A DNA stretch of 64,000 nucleotides from Trichuris trichiura (GCA_037903355.1 JBAJFE010000038.1:2480001-2544000); one strand, 5' to 3'. Numbered from the stretch's first letter, positions 44,370 to 55,822 are shown. The notes: generated by a model not told the origin, from the sequence alone. A program made the numbers and translations.

Positions 44370-45816
44370 ACACAAAACTTTTTTGACGCCTTGCATGTCG
44401 GTCAGATGTCACCAGCCGATATTCTATTTGGTAAGGTAATTGCTGTTGCAGATAAAGCGCAAATTTACTTGAAGCACCATTGTTTCCTAACTCAAGAAAC
44501 TGGTTGCAAAGTCCAGCGTGAAATGAAAATATTTCAGGGGAACTTCATCTTCGATCATCTCCATCACATCAGTACACTTGGTCACCACTGGGAACAGGAG
44601 GTTGGAACTGAGTCTTCATGTTTACATACATATATGATCCTTCACATCTGCAGTTTCAGTGCTTCGCAGTTACAACATTTTACGATGGTTACTTCCAGCG
44701 AATGCCACTCATGATTAGCATTAGTGACTTCATACCAATAACCATTTCTGGGATCGCTAAAGTAAGCCACGTTACCTAAGTTATTCTAAGCCATGCAAAT
44801 GCCTACAGGTTTTGTCAATGTTAATCGCTGCTGTCTGTTTGCTGAGAGTCATGGTAAGGATCAATGAAGGCCCATGAAACAAAACCGACCAATCACAATG
44901 AAATTGTTTTAACTTATTACAAGGTTACAACGTCTATTCTGCCCAACAAGCCATATTCTAGCACTACTGAGCCGTTAAAATTGCCGAGTTTCGAAGCCAG
45001 CTTAAGAAATTTAGATTAAGCGGAGTATACTCTAAGGAATAACACTTTTTGGAAATTCAAGCCAAGTTCATTTTCAAAATCTGAGAATTAATGCTCTTTA
45101 AAGCGTGGATTACGGGCGCAAAACAGTTGAACTGCGAAATTCAGGAAAAACACACAAAATCACCAGTGGCAGCAAAATTTCTGCTTATCAAAGCGTTTTC
45201 TGCAAATTTTTCAGACAAGACGCGCTACCTTCAATGCTTAGATCAACCCATATTTCCCAATAAGCGCCTGTGCTTTCTCAATGTAGCTCTTCATCGCTTC
45301 TTCTTTAGACATGCCTAGTAAGCAGCGCGCAATACAAACATAAGAAAGATCGAAAGTGCATACCTTTACAGCATTTCCATGCGTTCCACTTTGACCTGGC
45401 TTTCAAACTCAGAAAACCTGGAGCACCTGAAAACAGTCAAGCTGTCAGATGTATGCACTACAATCAATCAAAAATATTGACAACATTATTTGTGGCATAG
45501 TTTCAAGATGAGCTTGACCTTTCAGAATGTAATTGCAACTACCACAGCAAAGTAAATCACGAAACTGAACGAAATAAATTACCGATTTCATTTATGCAAA
45601 ACCCTGTTAAAAAATTTTGATGATAACACAAAGCTTTCAGGTTTTCTCTACAGCCGTCTTCAGCGGTAGAACTAAGCTATTCATTTTTACTACCGAAGAA
45701 AACGCCACTTGAAGAAACAATGGAACTCTAATCACAAATTGGTTTAAAATGGATGTAACGGTCCTTAAAACCTACTTGAGCGAACGTCACAAGTCGTGAC
45801 GCAGTTGTCACATACA
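44370..45816. other. No recognisable gene
   Basis: Open frames of 75-107 codons without known motifs. One degenerate hammerhead-like stretch at 45630-45666 (listed separately). Confidence 0.45.
45630..45666 (-). ncRNA. Degenerate hammerhead-like remnant
   Basis: Minus strand CTGAAGA, C, then GGCTG...ACC, GAAAGCTT. Core boxes are kept but stem II is reduced to about two pairs and stem I is lost. Probably a relic of a PLE end. Confidence 0.3.
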
Positions 45817-47005
45817 CAGTCAGCCCTCGTTATCAGCGGTTAATTCGTCCAAAATTCTGAGCGTTTTACTGCGTTAAGCTGGACTCGCGTTATATAGGAT
45901 ACCCTATGAAAAAGGCTAAATAGCTTATATTCTAGCCGCGTATCTCGTCCCGTCCCTTTAAATTCCTTCCGGAACGGTTATCATACCTAGTAATCCTTCG
46001 AAGCTTGGTACTACGGAATCTAGCTACGAGATAAGGACCTCAATGAGACAGCGCTTGTCCAATAATGTCAGCCATCAGAGACCAGGCCGTTAGATACAAG
46101 AAAGGATGAAAGTAAGATGCTCTTTCTTTAAACGTGTAGAAATCATCTTGCCTTAATGAGCTAAGCGATGTACTAGTGCGCGGAATGGGTACAGAGCAGG
46201 GGAAATATAAAATACATAGGCGCATTTAAGCAGAAATAGTGAAAATCACACAGAACACATCCACTTCTACGGCAGAGACGTTTGGGGCATCATGGATCAA
46301 TTTACCCAGTTTCTGTAGGTGGGCGCAGATCCTCTGGAAACCGGCCCGTCCTACGGTTTCCTGAACTTGTTTGTAGCGATACTTCTCGCCTTAAAATGTT
46401 AGGCCTCGCAGCTGCTGGAGCTTCATTTAAAAACATTCTTATTGGGACTCTCTCTCTCTCTCTCTCTCCATTTTCTTCGTTTCGTCGAATAAATCGTGCA
46501 GCGGCTTCAACGAAACCGTTATTCCTCGTATAACCATGATGCCATGTTCCATGGATGGATCGTAGTCAGCAATCATATCCTTTAGGACCTGCGCTTGCCG
46601 GAAAATACTGGCAAGCTTTTGCAGCGTCCAATCTGAGGGTGTCCGAGATTCTCTATTTTCTTATAACGTCATCGTCGTCGTCACTGCCCTTAGGTGATTG
46701 CATCAGTTCTTCGAGTTCCTCGTTGATGAACAGTTCCCCACAATCTTCTATGCGCTCCCTGATATCTTCTTCTACCGTGTCGGAGAAACCCTCACTTCCC
46801 AACTCGTTGTCAAAATTCACTGTCTATGACCTCATCATCGATGGCACCTAAGTCCTCGCATTCACTGACTGCATCTCCCTGCAAACCAGCAGCCACTGAC
46901 TGTTCTAGGCTTTATCTCGTGTACCGCCGTGCAAAAGATGGCGGCACAATTTCACGCCGGACGAACCGCGTTGTGTAGAACCCTGCGGATAACGAGGGCT
47001 GACTG
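45817..47005 (-). mobile_element. Tigger-like element T1, decayed copy
   Basis: Ends CAGTCAGCCCTCGTTATCAG and complement CAGTCAGCCCTCGTTATCCG; right flank TA at 47006-47007, left flank decayed to CA. It matches the element at 60014-62166 in reverse, including its transposase C-terminal region (about 46400-46830), here full of stops. A CT microsatellite lies inside at 46449-46473. Confidence 0.85.
46449..46473. repeat. (CT)n microsatellite
   Basis: About twelve CT units inside Tigger-like T1; absent from the matching place at 60780-60800. Confidence 0.8.
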
Positions 47006-47336
47006 TACTTCATTGTTTCAACCGCAGAAGCGTAGTGTAGGGAAACATCTGAAAGCTTCGTGTTATCACCAAAATTTTCTAACGGGATTGTCCATAAATA
47101 GAATCACAGAACAGTAAAAAAGAGCAGAGTATTAAAGTACTATTAATTTGGACAGAGGTACCATCAAACAGGCTGTTACTCTCATTCATTAACTGCAGCT
47201 CACAAGGGTTCAAGCATCCCAGGATAGACTTGAGAGTTCAGTGCAGTTAATGCATTAGTTAATCAAAACCATGAAGCATATTTTGCGACAGCAGAAGAGT
47301 GACAAGTTTGCAATCACGTTCTCTAATGTTATAGAT

Positions 47337-47757
47337 CAGTGTTTCTCAATGTTAGAGTAGCCAGGGCATCCTGCGAACGTTTCTGAGCGTTTGGGCACCC
47401 TAATTCTGATTAGTCCATTTCAAGCGCGTTGATTGGTTGGATGGGAAGACGGAACCCCGGATGTCATCATGTGGGCGCTGCACAAAGTTCTGTGGAGAAG
47501 CGTTTCCCGGATAGTGTGTCGAACACTTACTTTCTCTGAGCTGGCTCCTCTCACAGTTCTCCCTTCCAGCCAATCAAAATTTCAGGGCGCAGCACCATGC
47601 GGCTTGCTTTTAGACAAGAGACACAATACCTGACCCGCAGACCATACATTGCCGTGCACTTCAACACGATCGCTCACGTGGGGCATGTGCTCCCACAGCT
47701 CAAAAGGTCTTCCTAAGGGCCCCCGGTGGGGCAGATGCCCCAACCTGAGAACCACTG
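47337..47757. mobile_element. hAT MITE, family M1, copy 2
   Basis: Starts CAGTGTTTCTCAATG and ends TGAGAACCACTG. Perfect 8-bp target duplication TTATAGAT at 47329-47336 and 47758-47765. No coding capacity. Confidence 0.9.
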
Positions 47758-47765
47758 TTATAGAT

Positions 47766-49581
47766 CATTGCCTATTCTTTTGCTGATAAGGAATCTGTAC
47801 GTTTCTACGAGACAAAATAAAAATAAAATCTTTCTGATAATAAGAATTCAATCTCATGTTTCTAAAATTATTTTAATACTATGGCCCTGTTGATAGTATT
47901 GATAGTGAAAGCGCATTGTTTGCTCAGTAAGGAACAGTTTTCACGGAACTTCAGGAACTATTACGTTGGAATACAGTTTAGACATACGCGCCCTAATTTC
48001 AAAAGTGGGTAATCCTCAAAAAGTTGTCTTGCAGTTTTATACATTTCATAACCAAAACGAAAGTGTAGGCTTATAGCATTGATTACTTGAAATGTGGCTT
48101 CATTACTTCGCAGGTTGATAGGCACCTACCGACATAATTAACTTGGAAGAAGGTATTCTCAAATGAGGAGTCGAACCAGCTGTCTAAACAGCATCCAGAG
48201 AAAGCAAATAAAGTTCTTCCCATTTTCGAGTGCTTCGCGAAAAGCGAACTAGCCAGGCCAGGTTAAGAGAACCATTTCCTCGACTTCCAAAGGAAATGAC
48301 TAAGGATTCCACGTGTCTTACAATACTTTCCTGTTGGTTGCAAAGTTTCGACGATCCACAAAAACTGGCAAGGAGCTGTTGGTTCCGGTAGAAAGTTAGG
48401 TACTTCAAACTGTTTTACAAGAAACTGCCGTAGCTGTTAGAGAAGTTACACAAGTTAGAGGAAGAAAAAGAAAACAAAAACTGCCATAGCTAAGAAAATT
48501 CCAATAACATATGATACGGCCCACAGCCGTAACGAAGAAGTGGCTAACGATGTGAGTGATGCATGGTGCCCCTTCCTAAAAACAATGCAACTACTTCATC
48601 ACTGCAGATGGATGAATAATGTGTGTTATGCACTGAGGCCATGTTTCTGACCTACGTTCACTCCATAAAGGAACAGCAGCTGCTTCAAAACCATTTGCTT
48701 GCTAAACGGCTGGTAACTTGCACGGAAGGAAGAAGCACGTTAATTACTTTGAAAGAAAAGTTTCAACGATGGTAATATCCGCTGCGAATGACTATGCACC
48801 GTCGACGTTGAAAAGCTACTATGGTATAGCGCTTTCGAAGCCAGAAATAGCCGACGTATAGTGTCACAAACAGGCAACATCTCTTCATAAAGAGGCTCAA
48901 GGATCAGCTGCACTGCTCGCGGGAGTTCAATGTCACAACCGTTAACAAAAATTAAAAATAAATTTTTAAAAAGCAGGGTATTTCAAGAAAATGTGTGAAA
49001 GAAAAGACTAAAGCTAAAATCGACTCTCGTTGAGCTAAGGCACGAAAACTATCCAAGAGCAACTGCCTCAAACGATATTGCGGAGTTTTCAAAACTGTTC
49101 ACAGCTTCTTAAAGGATCACGTTTCTTGCTGTAAAAACTTGAAAAAGTGACGTATTTTATAGGCACAGAAAAAAATTATGAAAATCACAGCTACAGGGTG
49201 ATTATCTCAAGTTGATTTCGACAAAAGCTACTAAATTCTTACTCATCAAGAAATTAGTTATGCTCAGGACTAACATGGAGTGTAGGATATTTTGCTGCAG
49301 TCTCTAAAGGATTTGGGACTAATGAACAGGTAACGATTTTCGCCGAAGACGTAGAACTATACTGTGGCTTATGCCGATGTTGCAAATGAACAGCTGATGG
49401 CATGTTTGCAAGATTTCCTCAGGTGGGAGATCTTGCTCAGGTTCTCCACTCATTTTCAAGCGTTGACGACGTCGAAGCTTAGGAAGAACTCGCAGAGGTA
49501 AATGTAGTAAAGAATTATCTCACTGTTCTTAGAAGCGATACAAATGGCTTATTTGCACGAAAAATTACAAACATTTCGAAG
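47766..49581. other. No recognisable gene
   Basis: No motif-bearing open frame and no repeat word from elsewhere in the window. LTR retrotransposon copy B inserted at its right border. Confidence 0.45.
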
Positions 49582-49586
49582 GTATC

Positions 49587-49945
49587 TGTGGCAGATAACC
49601 CGGGGTTTAGCTCTGATAACGGTGGTTTGACCTAAGAGGGCAACGATACGAGAGCACTTGTCGTAAACAGCGCTGGACGACGTTCCCCGTGCCCCATGAC
49701 ACGAAGCCTATGTCGAAAACAGGCATGGTCAACCAATGGCAGTGCGACCTGGCCAGACCCCGCGAACAGGACTATAAAAGGAGAAGGACGGACCACGCAG
49801 AGGTTGGTAGGACCTGAAAGGTTGTGTGTTCGACGAGATCGTTGTTTATACTCAGTTCGTTAGTGTTCCTCAATAAAGACAAAGCAAAGCCTTTGCGTGC
49901 TAGCAGCCTTACGCGTGCAAGTCCATACGTTGCATATAAACTACA
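49587..49945 (+). repeat. 5' LTR of copy B
   Basis: TGTGGCAG...ACTACA, 359 bp. Confidence 0.95.
49773..49780 (+). promoter_or_regulatory. TATA box, 5' LTR of copy B
   Basis: TATAAAAG; transcription would start about 30 bp downstream. AATAAA follows at 49872-49877 (in the 3' LTR, TATA at 54181 and AATAAA at 54280). Confidence 0.65.
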
Positions 49946-49963
49946 AGCTATCGAGGCTCCACA

Positions 49964-50758
49964 ATGGAAGTGACAGGCGCTGCTACGTCGATGGACGTAC
50001 GGATAATTCCCGAGTTCGACGGCTCTGCTCATTCGGCAGCTGAGTGGTTGCGCAAGGCTGAATCTACTTGTCATTTATGCGGAATCACGGACGTCGTTCG
50101 AGTAATAGGGTTGCGGTTAACCGGCGCTGCGTTCGCCGTGTACGATAAGATGGCATCGGAGGACCAGGGCAAGCTCGAGAAGGTTAAAGAGAAGCTGCTC
50201 GCCGCTTTCGCTCCTGATCCATTTATGGCCTTCAGAGAATTCAAGGTGAGAAGAATGCGATTTAATGAAACGCCTGATGGGTTCTTGGCTGGGCTTAGTG
50301 AACTGGCGTTGCTCGCCGGCGGCGTATCTGACAAGGTTTTAGCGAGCGCGTTCATTGATGGCTTACCAGAGCAAGTCCAAGAATCGTTGCTGGCTGGGGC
50401 TCGCATGGAGACCCTCTCGCTGGACGAATTGTTGACGCGTGCTCGTGCGATGTTGGCGAGAGGGCCACCCGGTAGCAGTGGACTCTCTGATCTGGCTGCC
50501 GCAGCTAACGGCTCGACCTCTGTGGCTCTTAACTCTGGATCCCACTATCGTTGTTACGCATGCGGTGGGATCAATCACTTCGCCAGAGAGTGTCCGACAC
50601 GAGGACAGGAAGCAAGTCAACCGATGCGTACTGACCAAAGAATGGACTGGCCACGTGGGCGCCGCCCAGTCCGCCGTTTGCGGAAGGAGCCCAGGCCCAC
50701 GGAGTCGGGAAACGCGGACAGGGAGGAAGCTCTTGCGCCGGTTCCCTCCCGTCACTGA
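49964..50758 (+). CDS. gag: Gag of copy B
   Basis: 265 codons from the first ATG, only 18 nt after the LTR. The N-terminal two thirds form a capsid-like helical domain (WLRKAESTCHLCGI near residue 28, VYDKMASEDQGKLEKVKEKL near 59). A CCHC zinc knuckle of the form C-x2-C-x4-H-x4-C sits at residues 197-210 (CYACGGINHFAREC), followed by a basic tail. It would package the RNA into virus-like particles in the cytoplasm. It overlaps the pol frame by 124 nt and contains the slippery site at codons 248-250. Confidence 0.9.
   Translation: MEVTGAATSMDVRIIPEFDGSAHSAAEWLRKAESTCHLCGITDVVRVIGLRLTGAAFAVYDKMASEDQGKLEKVKEKLLAAFAPDPFMAFREFKVRRMRFNETPDGFLAGLSELALLAGGVSDKVLASAFIDGLPEQVQESLLAGARMETLSLDELLTRARAMLARGPPGSSGLSDLAAAANGSTSVALNSGSHYRCYACGGINHFARECPTRGQEASQPMRTDQRMDWPRGRRPVRRLRKEPRPTESGNADREEALAPVPSRH
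50707..50750 (+). promoter_or_regulatory. -1 ribosomal frameshift signal between gag and pol
   Basis: Heptamer GGGAAAC at 50707-50713, in phase with gag as G GGA AAC (X XXY YYZ), then a 7-nt spacer and a stem-loop: GGGAGGAA (50721-50728) pairs with TTCCCTCCC (50742-50750, one bulged C) across a 13-nt loop. The pol frame is open from 50635 and has no stop before 53977. Heptamer, spacing and stem are those of retroviral -1 frameshifting. Confidence 0.8.
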
Positions 50759-53700
50759 ACGAGGCGCTGCCGACTGTGAACATACAAGTAGACGGGGTAG
50801 CTCGCTGCGCGTTGGTGGACAGCGGCTGCACGAGATGTATCGTCTATGCTCCCTGCTGCAGAAAATGGAAAAGGCACCCGGTTAGCCTGAAAACGATCAG
50901 CGGCGACGAGCTGCGGTGTGTTGGATTGGGTCACGTCGAGCTCACGGTGCCTGGAGCACGCGCAACGGTGGTCGATGTCATAGTTTCTGACCGAAGGCCA
51001 CTTGGGTTCGACTTCGTACTAGGCATGAGCGCGATAAGGTCACTTGGAGGAGCTCTGCTGGACAGCGAAGGGCACGTGCAGTTCAATCCGTTTAGCAAGG
51101 CAACTTGCGCAGGCGCCGACACCGTAAGGAGCATTGACGAGAAGGATTTCACCGTGACCTACGACCCAAATGCGCGCTCGTGGACGGCTGCGTGGAAATG
51201 GGCAAATAGCAGTGCCCCAGAAGTCTTGCAGAACGCCAGAATAGAGTATCCGCCTGCTGCCGCAAGCCGATCAGCGTATGAAGAGGAACTGATGTTGTGG
51301 ATCCGAAACGGTTGGTTAATTCCGTACGACGAAAGAAAGTTTGGACCAGCTCGAGCTCTCATTCCTCTCATGGCTGTTGTACAGCGCAACAAAGGCAAGG
51401 TACGTCCAGTGCTTGATTTCCGGGAACTGAATGCACACATTGATACATTCACGGCCAATAGTGACGTGTGTGCTCAGAAGTTGCGCGAATGGCGCAGACA
51501 AGGCATAGACGTATCAATTTTGGATTTGCACAAAGCATATCTACAGGTGCGCGTTGACAAATCGCTTTGGCCGTTCCAGACCGTGATACTCCATGGCCGG
51601 AGATACTGCTTGACCCGACTCGGCTTTGGCCTAAATGTGGCTCCAACTATCATGAAAGCCGTGGTCGGGCATGTGCTCTCACTCGCTCCCGATGTAAGGA
51701 AAGGGACTTCAGCGTACATTGACGACATCTTCGTCAACCAAAGAATCGTAAGCGCGGAAACGGTGAGAAGACACCTCGTCAGGTACGGATTAGCATGCAA
51801 GGACCCTGAGAAAGTCTCGGACGGCGCACGTGTGCTCGGCCTGAAAGCCTGGGGGGAGCGGGGCTCCCTGCGGTGGTCAAGAGGCAACGAAATGAGTGGT
51901 CCGCCCAAGAACCTGACTAGGCGAACAGTGTTCTCGTATTGCGGAGAACTAGTGGGGCACTACCCCGTATGCGGTTGGCTCAGGGCTGCCTCAGCCTTCG
52001 TCAAGCGGGAAGCGAATCGTGCAACGGAACGGTGGGACGAACCCATTCATGATGGCCGGATAAGAGTGCGGCTGAACGAAATTGCTGACAATCTAGAGAC
52101 AAACGACCCAGTGCACGGTAGATGGGACGTCTCAGGCAGCAAAGCCAGAATGTGGGTAGATGCTAGCATGCTAGCCTTGGGCGTTGCACTGGAAGTAGAC
52201 GGTTCCATCATAGAAGATGGGACGTGGTTGCGCCCGTATGAGGAGGCTCGCCACATCAATATGGCGGAGCTGGATGCAGTGATCAAAGGCCTCAACCTTG
52301 CCCTCGCCTGGCGGATGAAGGAGATCGAGCTCATGACAGACTCTGTGACAGTTCACCGGTGGGTTGAAGATGGCCTGTCAGGCAAGACCCGGCTGCGAAC
52401 GAAGGCGGCCAACGAGATGCTCATCCGACGCCGGATAGAGACAATACTGGCTCTGGTCAAAGAATACGACCTGAAACTGACGGTCACCCTAGTACGATCG
52501 GCTGACAACAAAGCCGACACCCTAACCAGAGTCCCAAAGCGATGGTTAGCCCCCACGGAACCTAGTGAAAAAGCGGTCTGCGCCGCGGTGGACGGCGACA
52601 TTTCGTCTGAACGCCTGATTGCAGAAGTGCATCGCGTTTCGGGCCATCCGGGCGTACGGCGCACGCTGTACTTTGCCCGCCGTCGTGACCCAAGGATATC
52701 CAAACGTGATGTCAGCAGCGTGGTGGGCAAGTGCGACATTTGCCGTTCTATCGACCCGGCTCCTGCAAAATGGAGGCATGGAGTGCTAGAGGTTCCCAGG
52801 CTGTGGCAAAGAGTTGGAATTGATGTCGCTCACTGCGGGAGTGAGCTATACCTAACTCTGATTGACTGTGGGCCCTCACGGTTTGCAATTTGGCGCCGTC
52901 TGCACCAACGCTCCAGCGCTGATGTCGTGCATCAGTTGGAATCAATTTTTTATGAGCGCGGCGCGCCTTACGAATTACTAGCGGACAATGACACCGCATT
53001 CCGGAGTCGCGAGGTCGCTCAGCTGGCTGAACGATGGGGGACACGCCTCCGCTTCCGATGCGCTTATGCCCCAAGTGGGAACGGCATAATAGAGCGGTGC
53101 CATAGGACGGTCAAGGTGATCGCAGCAAGGGCAGGATGCTCAGCGCAGGAGGCAGTCTATCGGTACAATCTCATGCCACGGGATGATCGGTCGGCAGCCA
53201 CCGCCCCCGCCAATGCAGTCTACCGATACACGATGAAGGACCGAAACGAAGCATCGGTTAGCAGCGATGCCCAGGCTTCGCACTGTCCTTATACGGTCGG
53301 GGACACCGTGTGGGTAAAGTCGCGCAGCGGGAGATGCGACGCCCGCTATGACGAGGGCTTAGTCACCAGGCTTGTCTCGGATCAGGCAGTGGAAGTCAAT
53401 GGGGTGCCTCGCCACGTTCGCGACATCCGTCGCCGTGGATTCGTGCCGATCCCTCCTGCGAGACCGATGCCTAACGCCGATGACGACGGCGATGTCAGTG
53501 GTCCCATTGCAGATTGGAGCAGGGAGCCAGCGGGCATTGTGATTGGCACCACTACAGAACGGCGACCCCTACATCAGCCCGCCTCTGAGCACAGAGCAAC
53601 ACAGGCCCAAGCAGTCCCGCGCCGTTCGACAAGGAGGCTCCGGCCTCAGCATTGTTCGCTTCAAGACTGTGTCTCTGGAGAAAGCTCCACGGTTGGCGAG

Positions 53701-53979
53701 CGCGTCCCGAGCAGCGCAGACGCAAAAGATCTGGTGCCCACGCTAGCGCTAGACAGGGAAGACCGAAACATGCCCTTGGCAGAGACAGATGCCGGCATGA
53801 CGGCACCTGAGTTAGAAGCACTCTCTGAAGCTCCCGAAGAAGAACAGGAGGGCTCCACAACGACGACCGCGGTGGCCGAACAGGTACTCGTACCAATGAT
53901 GCCAGAACTACCTGACCAACCACCAGTGAGACGCAGCGCGCGAATTCGCCGACGCCGCTGCCGCATTAACAGTGATTAG
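50710..53979 (+). CDS. pol: Pol polyprotein of copy B (PR-RT-RH-IN)
   Basis: Read in the -1 frame relative to gag, entered by frameshift at 50707-50713; no ATG start is needed. Numbering from 50776 = residue 1: protease Asp-Ser-Gly at 15-17; RT with DFRELN, FGLNVAPTIMKAV and YIDD at 314-317; RNase H starting MWVDAS (Asp 462) with an NMAELDAV and an MTDSV motif; integrase zinc finger H619-x4-H624-x28-C653-x2-C656; catalytic triad D683, D737, E773 with the typical 35-residue D-E spacing; then a tail with DTVWVKSRSGRCDARYDEG and an Arg-rich end. Products would mature by the encoded protease, copy RNA to DNA and integrate it. The order places it in Ty3/gypsy; BEL/Pao is a less likely alternative. 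Intact over its length, unlike copy A. Confidence 0.92.
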   Translation, partial: KRGQGGSSCAGSLPSLNEALPTVNIQVDGVARCALVDSGCTRCIVYAPCCRKWKRHPVSLKTISGDELRCVGLGHVELTVPGARATVVDVIVSDRRPLGFDFVLGMSAIRSLGGALLDSEGHVQFNPFSKATCAGADTVRSIDEKDFTVTYDPNARSWTAAWKWANSSAPEVLQNARIEYPPAAASRSAYEEELMLWIRNGWLIPYDERKFGPARALIPLMAVVQRNKGKVRPVLDFRELNAHIDTFTANSDVCAQKLREWRRQGIDVSILDLHKAYLQVRVDKSLWPFQTVILHGRRYCLTRLGFGLNVAPTIMKAVVGHVLSLAPDVRKGTSAYIDDIFVNQRIVSAETVRRHLVRYGLACKDPEKVSDGARVLGLKAWGERGSLRWSRGNEMSGPPKNLTRRTVFSYCGELVGHYPVCGWLRAASAFVKREANRATERWDEPIHDGRIRVRLNEIADNLETNDPVHGRWDVSGSKARMWVDASMLALGVALEVDGSIIEDGTWLRPYEEARHINMAELDAVIKGLNLALAWRMKEIELMTDSVTVHRWVEDGLSGKTRLRTKAANEMLIRRRIETILALVKEYDLKLTVTLVRSADNKADTLTRVPKRWLAPTEPSEKAVCAAVDGDISSERLIAEVHRVSGHPGVRRTLYFARRRDPRISKRDVSSVVGKCDICRSIDPAPAKWRHGVLEVPRLWQRVGIDVAHCGSELYLTLIDCGPSRFAIWRRLHQRSSADVVHQLESIFYERGAPYELLADNDTAFRSREVAQLAERWGTRLRFRCAYAPSGNGIIERCHRTVKVIAARAGCSAQEAVYRYNLMPRDDRSAATAPANAVYRYTMKDRNEASVSSDAQASHCPYTVGDTVWVKSRSGRCDARYDEGLVTRLVSDQAVEVNGVPRHVRDIRRRGFVPIPPARPMPNADDDGDVSGPIADWSREPAGIVIGTTTERRPLHQPASEHRATQAQAVPRRSTRRLRPQHCSLQDCVSGESSTVGERVPSSADAKDLVPTLALDREDRNMPLAETDAGMTAPELEALSEAPEEEQEGSTTTTAVAEQVLVPMMPELPDQPPVRRSARIRRRRCRINSD

Positions 53980-53994
53980 AAAATCAGGGGGGAG

Positions 53995-54353
53995 TGTGGC
54001 AGATAACCCGGGGTTTAGCTCTGATAACGGTGGTTTGACCTAAGAGGGCAACGATACGAGAGCACTTGTCGTAAACAGCGCTGGACGACGTTCCCCGTGC
54101 CCCATGACACGAAGCCTATGTCGAAAACAGGCATGGTCAACCAATGGCAGTGCGACCTGGCCAGACCCCGCGAACAGGACTATAAAAGGAGAAGGACGGA
54201 CCACGCAGAGGTTGGTAGGACCTGAAAGGTTGTGTGTTCGACGAGATCGTTGTTTATACTCAGTTCGTTAGTGTTCCTCAATAAAGACAAAGCAAAGCCT
54301 TTGCGTGCTAGCAGCCTTACGCGTGCAAGTCCATACGTTGCATATAAACTACA
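53995..54353 (+). repeat. 3' LTR of copy B
   Basis: 359 bp, same as the 5' LTR over every stretch compared by eye; preceded by AATCAGGGGGGAG (polypurine tract). Confidence 0.95.
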
Positions 54354-54358
54354 GTATC

Positions 54359-55814
54359 ATCTTCCAGCTTCCTCTATTTTTTAGTGTTGCTTAAGCATAA
54401 TTTCTTTGCCAGAAACAGGGGTTGATGATTCCGGAAAGTTCCGGTTTCCCCTAACAGGTTGCAAATAAAGTTTATACCCATTATAGGAACAAAGAGATAC
54501 TCAGACGTCGTTACCAAACCGTAATAGGTACACTCAATTTAGCGAAAAAAGGCAAAAATTTAAAACGGTCACCAAGCATTTTGGCTGCAGAGGAAGATTC
54601 TTTCAATGTATGCCCAAGTATGGGTACTGTAAAAAAACTGATATTTGCCTTTCGCTCGTCAAATTTGACTTAAAGACGATTGAGTGTTGCGACAGATCTA
54701 ACAGTTGAAGATGAAGAAGAACTGATTACAGATAATAGGGAGTGGCGACCTGCGGCTGGGATATACTAACGTGAAGCTGGACGTTCAAAAATAAGTTTCT
54801 TTCAACAGTGGCTAAGCGGTCATTAGCTCTCAGCCTAGAAATTCTGTCGCTTTGCGGGCTGGCATGAACGAAATAAAGGAGGAACCCCAGCGCACAGGAT
54901 TACCGTGTTACGTATGCGAGCAAAGAAAGGGAAGCCATTGAAAACAACGAGCTGAGCAAACTGTGCAGCAACAGGTGCGGCCAAAGGCGGTCGGTCATAT
55001 GTAAAGTATTCTTTAGGCGAGAGATCAAGACAAGGACTCTGGAAGAAAACTCTCTGCCTTAACAATAAAACAAAGGCGATCACCCAGAAACTATTTCCAT
55101 GAGACTAGTATGCGCTTTTTAGCAGCATCACTTTAGCGGCCTTAGTTCAACCAGCGCGATCCAGGTGCGGTCTGTCCCTTTTGCAACATAGAAAGGAAAA
55201 GAAGACCTGAAATAAAAAGCTACAGATCAGCAGCCTAACAGACCCCGTAGAAAAGACGTCAAACCAGTAGCACCTAAACGGTAACTGTGGCAATGCTGGC
55301 CAGTGAACCGGACCCCCCTCAGGGCGCAGTGGGATGATGCCTCACACTGCCTGGCGTCGACGTCGTCCTCCCTGTGGTGCAAGGGATGCGGCCCTAGCGA
55401 GGCCGTGTCTAGCGGATGAGGTCGCCTCTTCGATGATGCGCGACCCCGCTTCAGGTTACCGACTAACGAGTCGTTCACCCCAGAATGGTCGCAAAGTCGT
55501 CTGTATAAGATTACGGGAACTGGGGTGTAGTGACTCTTTCCTCTATCGTGTACTCGCTTACGTCAGTAAACAGTTCAGTGAATCGAAACCTTCGTTCTTG
55601 GCGCAAGTGTTCTCCCACAGTAACGCTAAACAGAGGGGAAAGAAAAATTTGCATCTTTCGCATTTACAACCATCTAGGCCAGTGCAAGAAGCAACGGAAA
55701 GATGCTAGAGTGGTGAAGCACCTGGGACCGTTGCGATTTGCATAATAACATGAAGGCTAATATACTCTGATGCAGTAACGTCTGATATACCGCAATAGAT
55801 GTTCAGGAATATTC
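54359..55814. other. No recognisable gene
   Basis: Includes a GC-rich patch at 55300-55460 with overlapping open frames on both strands (124 codons plus, 83 codons minus) and no motif I know. Confidence 0.4.
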
Positions 55815-55822
55815 GGTTATAG

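Larger units (their letters stand above)
49587..54353 (+). mobile_element. Ty3/gypsy-like LTR retrotransposon, copy B, complete
   Basis: Two 359-bp LTRs with no difference seen by eye, a perfect 5-bp target duplication GTATC (49582-49586 and 54354-54358), intact gag and intact pol with a -1 frameshift signal, and a purine tract (AGGGGGGAG) before the 3' LTR. Everything expected of a young, possibly active copy is present except a canonical tRNA primer-binding site. No envelope-like ORF. Confidence 0.93.

Noticed and set aside
53980..53994. Envelope gene after pol in copy B
   Set aside because: pol ends only 15 nt before the 3' LTR, so there is no room. The element is a retrotransposon without env.
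55300..55710. Gene in the GC-rich patch
   Set aside because: Overlapping frames on both strands with similar length and no motif; GC-rich DNA has few stops by chance.
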